From positions 1 to 11,301 of the forward strand of contig CALLKA010000096.1 of the NCBI GenBank assembly GCA_938008665.1: DNA of 11,301 bases, read 5' to 3'. This stretch comes from an uncultured Bacteroidota bacterium (GTDB lineage Bacteria > Bacteroidota > Bacteroidia > Chitinophagales > Chitinophagaceae). Below are positions 6,883 through 11,301 of the stretch, in pieces; the first letter of the stretch is position 1; every line of letters starts with the position of its first letter. The notes beneath the pieces were generated by a model that was given only the letters and a program-made list of their open reading frames with translations, was not told the DNA's origin and searched no databases. The position numbers and the translations under genes were made by a program.

Positions 6883-8073
6883 TTATTTGTTGGTGTATTC
6901 GATTAATGCCTGTTCAAGGCAATCCATGGCCAAATTAATGTCCTTTTCATTCAATACATAGGCAAGCCTTACTTCATTCAAGCCGAGGCCTGGGGTCGTG
7001 TAAAATCCGCTACCAGGTGCCAACATAATGGTGGCATTATTGTACCTGAAACTAGTCAATAGCCATTGGCAAAAATGGTCCGTATTTTCAACAGGCAGTT
7101 TTGCCATTGCATAAAATGCGCCACTGGGAATAGGGCAATACACCCCTTCCATTTTTGACAAGCGACTCATTAATATATCGCGCCTATTTTTATATTCTTC
7201 TCTCGTTTCGTCAAAATAGTTATTGGGTAATCCTAGTGCAGCTTCGGCAGCAATTTGTTCCAAGGTGGGTGGACTTAATCTTGCTTGTGCAAATTTTATT
7301 ACTGCTTCAATCACATCTTTATTTTTAGTAACTAATGCACCAATACGTGCGCCACATGCGGAATACTTTTTACTAAAAGTATCAATCATGATCACCCGGT
7401 CGGCTACACCGTCTAATGTTAAAGTGCTTTTCACCTTTCCTTCATAACTAAATTCAGTATATGCTTCATCAGAAAATAAGTACAAATCTTTTTCTTTTAT
7501 TAAATCTCTTATTTGTAATAATTCAGCTTCGCTATAAACATATCCTGTAGGATTGTTGGGATTACAAATAAATATGCCCTTGGTTTTAGGGGTGATTTTT
7601 TCCTTAAAAGATGCAATGGGAGGTAATGCAAATCCATTTGTAATGCTGGATGTTATAGGTATGATATGAATACCTGCGGCCATCGCAAATCCAATATAGT
7701 TCGCATAAAATGGTTCGGGTACGATAATTTCATCACCTTCATCTAGGCAGGCCATAAAAGCAAATAAGATGGCTTCACTTCCACCAATGGTAATTAAAAC
7801 ATCTTCATAGGTTACATCAATTCCTTTGCTGATATAGTAGGCTGCTAGTTTTTTTCTTAAACTTAAAATACCACGACTGTCAGTATATTCTAACACTTTT
7901 AAATTGGCTTGCTGCACTGCTTCTAGCATAATACTGGGTGTTGCGATGTCAGGCTGGCCAATATTTAAATGATACACTTGAACGCCTTCTTTTTTTGCAG
8001 CATCTGCGAAGTGGGCTAGTTTTCGAATAGGAGAGGAAGGCATTTGTATACCTCGTTTGCTTATTTGTATCAT
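6883..8073 (-). CDS. Class I/II PLP-dependent aminotransferase (aspartate aminotransferase-like)
   Basis: A 396-residue cytoplasmic fold-type I aminotransferase, which moves an amino group between an amino acid and a 2-oxo acid using pyridoxal phosphate. Visible active-site features are NIGQPD (37-42), GGSEA in the cofactor-binding turn (97-101), the CNPNNPTG motif (170-177), SDEAY (201-205) with the aspartate that pairs with the PLP nitrogen, and the Schiff-base lysine K235 in DTFSKKYSACGARIG with R243 contacting the phosphate. R369 in EVRLAYV is the expected substrate-carboxylate arginine. The usual SKTY-x-x-x-G-W-R motif is altered to SKKYSACGAR, with alanine in place of tryptophan. The family is complete in length. 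Substrate preference cannot be read from the sequence: aspartate, aromatic or alanine-type activity are all possible. The start is supported by the conserved ISKRG-x-x-MP-x-SPIRKL opening and by a promoter element just in front. It is apparently monocistronic, with terminators on both sides. Confidence 0.93.
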   Translation of the reverse strand: MIQISKRGIQMPSSPIRKLAHFADAAKKEGVQVYHLNIGQPDIATPSIMLEAVQQANLKVLEYTDSRGILSLRKKLAAYYISKGIDVTYEDVLITIGGSEAILFAFMACLDEGDEIIVPEPFYANYIGFAMAAGIHIIPITSSITNGFALPPIASFKEKITPKTKGIFICNPNNPTGYVYSEAELLQIRDLIKEKDLYLFSDEAYTEFSYEGKVKSTLTLDGVADRVIMIDTFSKKYSACGARIGALVTKNKDVIEAVIKFAQARLSPPTLEQIAAEAALGLPNNYFDETREEYKNRRDILMSRLSKMEGVYCPIPSGAFYAMAKLPVENTDHFCQWLLTSFRYNNATIMLAPGSGFYTTPGLGLNEVRLAYVLNEKDINLAMDCLEQALIEYTNK

Positions 8074-8078
8074 TCAAA

Positions 8079-8086
8079 CAAAGATA
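8079..8086 (-). promoter_or_regulatory. -7 promoter element abutting the aminotransferase start codon
   Basis: Read on the - strand this is TATCTTTG, an exact TAnnTTTG match, with only five bases (8078-8074) between it and the ATG at 8073-8071. Since this element is centred about 7 bases before the transcription start, the mRNA would begin at or very near the ATG. The -33 region falls on the T-rich end of the upstream terminator (8110-8104) and has no clear TTG. Confidence 0.55.
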
Positions 8087-8105
8087 TGCTTGAACGCTAT
8101 AATAA

Positions 8106-8135
8106 AAAAGCGTCCCGTGAAATCGGGACGCTTTT
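8106..8135 (-). terminator. Intrinsic terminator of the DUF1573 gene pair
   Basis: AAAAGCGTCCCG (8106-8117) and CGGGACGCTTTT (8124-8135) form a perfect 12-bp stem with a 6-base loop. On the - strand six T (8109-8104) follow the GC core, giving a canonical intrinsic terminator about 77 nt past the stop codon of the gene at 8212. The + strand side also ends in TTTTAATTTTT, so it may work both ways. It lies directly before the aminotransferase promoter and insulates that gene. Confidence 0.9.
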
Positions 8136-8211
8136 AATTTTTAATATTACCAAGTGTTCGTTATTATTCAAATGAAATTTTTTTAGCAAGATGATTTGAA
8201 TCAATCAAATT

Positions 8212-8571
8212 TTAATTCACTTCACCTTCGATGGTTAATTCTGTTGGTATTTTAACACCAGCAAATTTAACAGTCACCTTCTTTTTAAAAGCGCCTGTAG
8301 CAGGTGATGTATACGTAATTTTAATGGTTCCCTTTTGACCTTTTAAAATGGGCTTTTGATTGTATTCAGGTTGGGTACATCCGCATTCTGCATTTGCAAA
8401 TTCAATCACTGCTGGTTTTGCATCATTATTGGTATAGCTAAAGATGACTGATTTATGTACACCTTGTTTTAATTTTCCGTAGTTGTGACTTAATTTATCA
8501 AATTGCACACCTGTTTGTGCCATACTTGTGAATGATATTAGTGATGCAAATAGTAATGATGTTAATTTCAT
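8212..8571 (-). CDS. DUF1573 secreted protein (second of tandem pair)
   Basis: A 119-residue protein with a signal peptide cut after about residue 18 (SMAQ), leaving essentially a single DUF1573 domain (PF07610). This is a PapD/ASH-like beta-sandwich common in Bacteroidota, with no settled biochemical function. Visible hallmarks are FDKLSHNYGKLKQG (24-37), FSYTNND (44-50), the ECGCTQPEY motif with C63 and C65 (62-70), and LKGQKGTIKITY (76-87). The two closely spaced cysteines are the conserved signature of the family and might bind metal or form a disulfide; that is inference. It lies 98 bp downstream of another DUF1573 gene on the same strand, without a clear terminator between, so the two may form one transcript ended by the hairpin at 8106-8135. 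The upstream bases are A/T-rich with no Shine-Dalgarno sequence. Confidence 0.9.
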   Translation of the reverse strand: MKLTSLLFASLISFTSMAQTGVQFDKLSHNYGKLKQGVHKSVIFSYTNNDAKPAVIEFANAECGCTQPEYNQKPILKGQKGTIKITYTSPATGAFKKKVTVKFAGVKIPTELTIEGEVN

Positions 8572-8652
8572 AATTGAAAATTTTTAATGAATAAAGTATT
8601 TTAATTGATAAGTAAGATAAATTAGTAACTGATAATTGATGTTAGGCTTTGG

Positions 8653-8671
8653 AAAACAATCCAATTGTTTT
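8653..8671 (-). other. AT-rich hairpin overlapping the stop codon between the DUF1573 genes
   Basis: AAAACAAT (8653-8660) and ATTGTTTT (8664-8671) form an 8-bp perfect stem with a 3-base loop, and the minus-strand stop codon (8672-8670) overlaps one arm. No T run follows on the minus strand (CC comes next), so it is not a standard terminator. It may mark an mRNA processing or stability element between the two genes, or be chance in AT-rich DNA. Confidence 0.35.
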
Positions 8672-9104
8672 AATGACTATTTGGGCTATTAATGATTGGT
8701 GCTGGCGGTGCATTGGTAATAGCAACGCCTTCCCCTGCAAATTGTGTTTGCTTAATTAAGCCATTTGAAAATTCAAGTGTAGTTGCTCGGGAAAATGTTC
8801 CCATAGCACTTCCATTAAAGGTAATCTGTACTTGTCCCACTTTACCGGGTGCAATTTTTTCATTGGGTTTAAAATTCGGGGTAGTACAACCACAACCTGG
8901 ACGCGCATTTACCAAAGTAATGGTGTCCTTGCTGATATTGGTGAATTCAATGGTGTAAGTAGCTGGTTTACCGAAGCTTATTTTACCAAAGTCAAAATTT
9001 TCATTTTTGAACTTTAATAATTGATCAATAGTCGCTGTTGTTTGCGCTGAAATTGAACTGCAAATGCCCAAAACAAGGCACAAAAAAAAGAGTGATTTTT
9101 TCAT
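8670..9104 (-). CDS. DUF1573 secreted protein (first of tandem pair)
   Basis: From the ATG at 9104 this is a 144-residue protein with a standard signal peptide (MKKSLFFLCLVLGICSSISA, cut before Q21). A longer reading from 9149 would put 15 residues rich in proline and polar groups before the KK pair and is unlikely. The mature part is one DUF1573 domain: FDFGKISFGKPATYTIEF (37-54), the GCGCTTPNF motif with C71 and C73 (70-78), then IAPGKVGQVQITF (84-96) and a closing strand KQTQFAGEG. A short proline- and asparagine-rich tail (131-144) follows that the neighbour lacks. It is a diverged paralogue of the next gene downstream and probably its operon partner. It is divergent from the E1 dehydrogenase gene across 114 bp, which would hold both promoters; I find no convincing promoter match on this strand. 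Confidence 0.9.
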   Translation of the reverse strand: MKKSLFFLCLVLGICSSISAQTTATIDQLLKFKNENFDFGKISFGKPATYTIEFTNISKDTITLVNARPGCGCTTPNFKPNEKIAPGKVGQVQITFNGSAMGTFSRATTLEFSNGLIKQTQFAGEGVAITNAPPAPIINSPNSH

Positions 9105-9181
9105 AAAATATGGGTTGAATGGAGGCTTTGTTGTGTGTAAATTTATCAAAAAATAGGGAATTAAATGATTTTATCTAATTC

Positions 9182-9214
9182 TTGGTTTTTTATGCTTTTT
9201 GCCCCCTATTTTTG
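9182..9214 (+). promoter_or_regulatory. Putative promoter of the fused E1 gene, abutting its start codon
   Basis: TTG at 9182-9184, a 22-base spacer and TATTTTTG at 9207-9214 fit the Bacteroidota promoter pattern (TTG, 17-23 bases, TAnnTTTG). Only four bases separate the -7 element from the ATG at 9219. If used, the transcript would start at or within a base or two of this ATG, and starts further upstream at 9165 or 9192 could not be used from it. Confidence 0.5.
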
Positions 9215-9218
9215 CTGT

Positions 9219-11301
9219 ATGGAATCCACCCTTGATCCTGTTTTAACACCTGAAATGCTTTCGTTTGAAGCGTTTAAAAAATCTGTACTGGAGGATTACC
9301 GAATTGCCCTAATGAGTAGGGAGGTAAGTTTACTTGGTCGACGTGAAGTATTAACAGGAAAAGCGAAATTTGGCATTTTTGGAGATGGTAAGGAAATAGC
9401 CCAAGTTGCACTAGCAAAATTTTTTCAAAAAGGTGATTTTAGAAGTGGTTATTATAGGGACCAAACTTTAATGTTTGCCATGGGTACTTCCAATGTGGAA
9501 GATTATTTTGCGCAATTATATTCTGACGTAGAAAATGATCCTTATAGTGGAGGTAAAAATATGAATGCGCATTTTGCAACTGCATTTGTAAATGAAAATG
9601 GAGAATGGCATGATTTGGTGAATCGTTTTAATATTTCTGCAGATATTGCACCTACCGCTGGTCAAATGGCCAGAGCATTGGGCTTGGCATTTGCATCAAA
9701 ATGTTTCAAGCAGTCAAAGCACAAGGATTTATTTTCAAATTTATCAAATGACGGTAATGAAGTATGTTTTTGCACTATTGGGGATGCAAGTACTTCTGAA
9801 GGACAATTTTGGGAAGTAATTAATGCAGCTGGTGTTTTACAAATTCCTTTGGCCGTTTTTGTATATGATGATGGATATGGAATTTCAGTGCCCACAAAGT
9901 TGCAAACAACCAAGGGTTCCATATCTGAAGCTTTACAAGGCATGCAAAAAGAACCCAACACCAATGGCATTAAAATTTTTACTGTCAAAGGATGGGACTA
10001 TGCAGCATTGTGTGAAGTATTTGAACAAGGCATCACCTATACAAGGAATACACATGTGCCTGTTGTATTTCATGTGCAGGAATTAACGCAACCACAAGGA
10101 CATTCCACAAGCGGAAGTCATGAAAGATATAAATCAACAGAACGTTTGCAATGGGAGCGGGAGTGGGATGGTATAAAAAAAATGAGGGAATGGTTATTGT
10201 TGAATGAATTGAGTAATGAGTCCGATTTACAAATTTTTGAAGCGCAAATAAAACAAGCAGTTCGCGATGCAAAATTAAGAGCTTGGAATAAATATATCGC
10301 ACCCATTAATGAAAAGCTAAAGCAAGGGGTTGCCTTGGCTTATCAAGGACTAAGTCAAGATGAATTAGCAACAGCACAGCAATTGACACAGGAGCTAATT
10401 TCAAATAGGGAGCCTTTAAAAAGAGATATTTTCAGAGCACTTCACTTGGTGATTGAAAAATTACCCAATCATCCTAATAAAAATGGGTTACTTGAATTTT
10501 TATCCAACTATCATAATGAGCAAGCACCTTATTATAGTAAAAACTTATATAACGAAGGCCCAAAGAGTACATTAAATGTAACAGGCGTGCCAGCAATCAT
10601 TAATGCAGATGCGACTACTTTGAATGGCTATGAAATTTTGAATCATTATTTTGATGAATTGTTTACATCCAATCCTTTGGTATATGCATTTGGCGAGGAC
10701 TTAGGAAATATTGGGGACGTAAATCAAGGCTTCGCTGGCTTGCAAATTAAGCATGGTGCTGATCGTATATTTGATACCGGTATTCGCGAGCAATCCATCA
10801 TGGGTCAGGCACATGGTATGGCGATGAGAGGCTTAAGGCCGATCGCTGAAATCCAATACTTAGATTATTTATTATACGGATTACAAACCTTAAGTGATGA
10901 TGTTGCAACGTTACACTATCGCAGTAATGGTTTGCAAAGTAGTCCGGTAATTATCCGTACCAGAGGCCATCGATTGGAAGGAATATTTCACAGTGGCTCT
11001 CCGATGGGTGTTATCATTAATGCTTTAAGAGGCATGTATATATGTGTGCCAAGAAATATGGTGCAAGCAGTAGGCATGTATAATACTTTACTTGCCGGTA
11101 ATGATCCTGCTTTATTAATTGAGTGTTTGAATGGCTATCGTTTAAAGGAACAAATGCCTACAAATTTAATGTCCTTTAAGGTGGCTTTAGGCGTGCCTGA
11201 TATCATTAGAGAAGGAAATGATATCACAATCGTTTCTTATGGTTCTACTATTCGTATTATTGAAGATGCAGCGCTTAGATTAGCAGATATGGGTATTGAT
11301 T
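9219..11301 (+). CDS. Fused E1 alpha/beta subunit of a 2-oxo acid dehydrogenase (3' end outside window)
   Basis: An open frame of 694 codons runs off the window. The enzyme is a thiamine-diphosphate-dependent E1 that decarboxylates a 2-oxo acid and passes the acyl group to a lipoyl E2; alpha and beta chains are joined in one polypeptide, as often in Bacteroidota. The alpha part (about 20-360) has LLGRREVLTGKAKFG, YYRDQT (78-83), the cofactor motif GDASTSEG (188-195) with DDGYGIS (217-223), and the loop GHSTSGS (294-300). A linker of about 70-100 residues leads to the beta part (from about 465) with FGEDLG (491-496), the cofactor-activating glutamate E524 in GIREQSIMGQ, RTRGHRLEGIFHSGSP with H591, and SYGST (673-677). 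In most relatives the second residue of the DD pair is asparagine, a Mg ligand. The substrate, pyruvate or branched-chain oxo acid, is not decidable here. Start 9219 is chosen from the promoter; ATG 9255 is possible, and upstream ATGs 9192 and 9165 would add an unlikely hydrophobic stretch. Confidence 0.92.
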   Translation, partial: MESTLDPVLTPEMLSFEAFKKSVLEDYRIALMSREVSLLGRREVLTGKAKFGIFGDGKEIAQVALAKFFQKGDFRSGYYRDQTLMFAMGTSNVEDYFAQLYSDVENDPYSGGKNMNAHFATAFVNENGEWHDLVNRFNISADIAPTAGQMARALGLAFASKCFKQSKHKDLFSNLSNDGNEVCFCTIGDASTSEGQFWEVINAAGVLQIPLAVFVYDDGYGISVPTKLQTTKGSISEALQGMQKEPNTNGIKIFTVKGWDYAALCEVFEQGITYTRNTHVPVVFHVQELTQPQGHSTSGSHERYKSTERLQWEREWDGIKKMREWLLLNELSNESDLQIFEAQIKQAVRDAKLRAWNKYIAPINEKLKQGVALAYQGLSQDELATAQQLTQELISNREPLKRDIFRALHLVIEKLPNHPNKNGLLEFLSNYHNEQAPYYSKNLYNEGPKSTLNVTGVPAIINADATTLNGYEILNHYFDELFTSNPLVYAFGEDLGNIGDVNQGFAGLQIKHGADRIFDTGIREQSIMGQAHGMAMRGLRPIAEIQYLDYLLYGLQTLSDDVATLHYRSNGLQSSPVIIRTRGHRLEGIFHSGSPMGVIINALRGMYICVPRNMVQAVGMYNTLLAGNDPALLIECLNGYRLKEQMPTNLMSFKVALGVPDIIREGNDITIVSYGSTIRIIEDAALRLADMGID

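Noticed and set aside
8194..8210. ATTTGA/TCAAAT inverted repeat just after the second DUF1573 gene
   Set aside because: A 6-bp AT-rich stem without a T run; the strong hairpin at 8106-8135 is the real terminator, and such short repeats are expected by chance here.
9138..9145. TAAATTTA as a -7 element for the DUF1573 pair on the minus strand
   Set aside because: The match is imperfect, palindromic and AT-only, with no -33 TTG at proper spacing, so it cannot be separated from background.
9105..9149. Longer start (ATG 9149) for the first DUF1573 gene
   Set aside because: It would place 15 polar and proline-rich residues before a textbook signal peptide that begins at the ATG at 9104.
9662..9988. 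A 108-codon open frame on the minus strand inside the E1 gene
   Set aside because: It is antisense to the conserved thiamine-diphosphate motif region of E1 and its product has no recognisable features.
9823..10302. Overlapping short frames on both strands within the E1 gene
   Set aside because: All are out of frame with continuous E1 homology and lack start context or domain signals.
9219..11301. Separate E1 alpha and E1 beta genes, or a frameshifted pair
   Set aside because: One uninterrupted frame covers both parts with a linker between, so it is a genuine fusion.
1..11301. CRISPR arrays, insertion sequences, integrases, attachment sites, tRNA, rRNA or riboswitches
   Set aside because: Reading through the intergenic regions showed no spaced direct repeats, transposase-like frames, terminal inverted repeats or recognisable structured-RNA cores.

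Overview
The window looks like chromosomal DNA of a low-G+C member of the Bacteroidota, most likely the Chitinophagaceae or a near relative; the genus is not decidable from this stretch. The evidence is a SusC/SusD outer-membrane pair, Bacteroidota-type lipoprotein signals, two DUF1573 proteins, a fused alpha/beta 2-oxo acid dehydrogenase E1, promoter elements of the TAnnTTTG type and the absence of clear Shine-Dalgarno sequences. Composition is AT-rich throughout (about one third G+C by eye), with no obvious foreign block, insertion sequence, CRISPR array, tRNA or rRNA.

Left part (1-5951, + strand): a compact three-gene nutrient-uptake unit. It holds a SusC/RagA TonB-dependent porin, a SusD/RagB lipoprotein of the SusD_2 type and a DUF1735 (BT_3987-like) lipoprotein, and is closed by a very strong intrinsic terminator. 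The porin and its lipoprotein lid would import an oligomeric nutrient, and the DUF1735 protein is probably a surface binding accessory. No degradative enzyme, ECF sigma factor or anti-sigma factor is present in the window, so the substrate is not identifiable.

Middle part (5953-8135): a small secreted protein with a MORN_2-like segment followed by a TonB C-terminal-like domain (+ strand) runs convergently towards a class I PLP aminotransferase (- strand). The 174-bp gap between them holds a minus-strand terminator, an inverted repeat and a perfect minus-strand TAnnTTTG element, an arrangement compatible with a short unannotated RNA or with the aminotransferase 3' UTR.

Right part (8106-11301): two tandem DUF1573 secreted proteins on the - strand, ended by a terminator. 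Divergent from them is a fused E1alpha-E1beta thiamine-diphosphate dehydrogenase on the + strand that runs off the end of the window.

The points most worth a second look are: -7 promoter elements that end only 4-5 nt before the start codons of the aminotransferase and the E1 gene, implying leaderless mRNAs; the small-RNA-like segment at 6739-6825; the triplicated start codon of the SusD gene; and the secreted MORN_2/TonB_C protein. I see no clearly new multi-gene system here; most of the window is typical Bacteroidota content.
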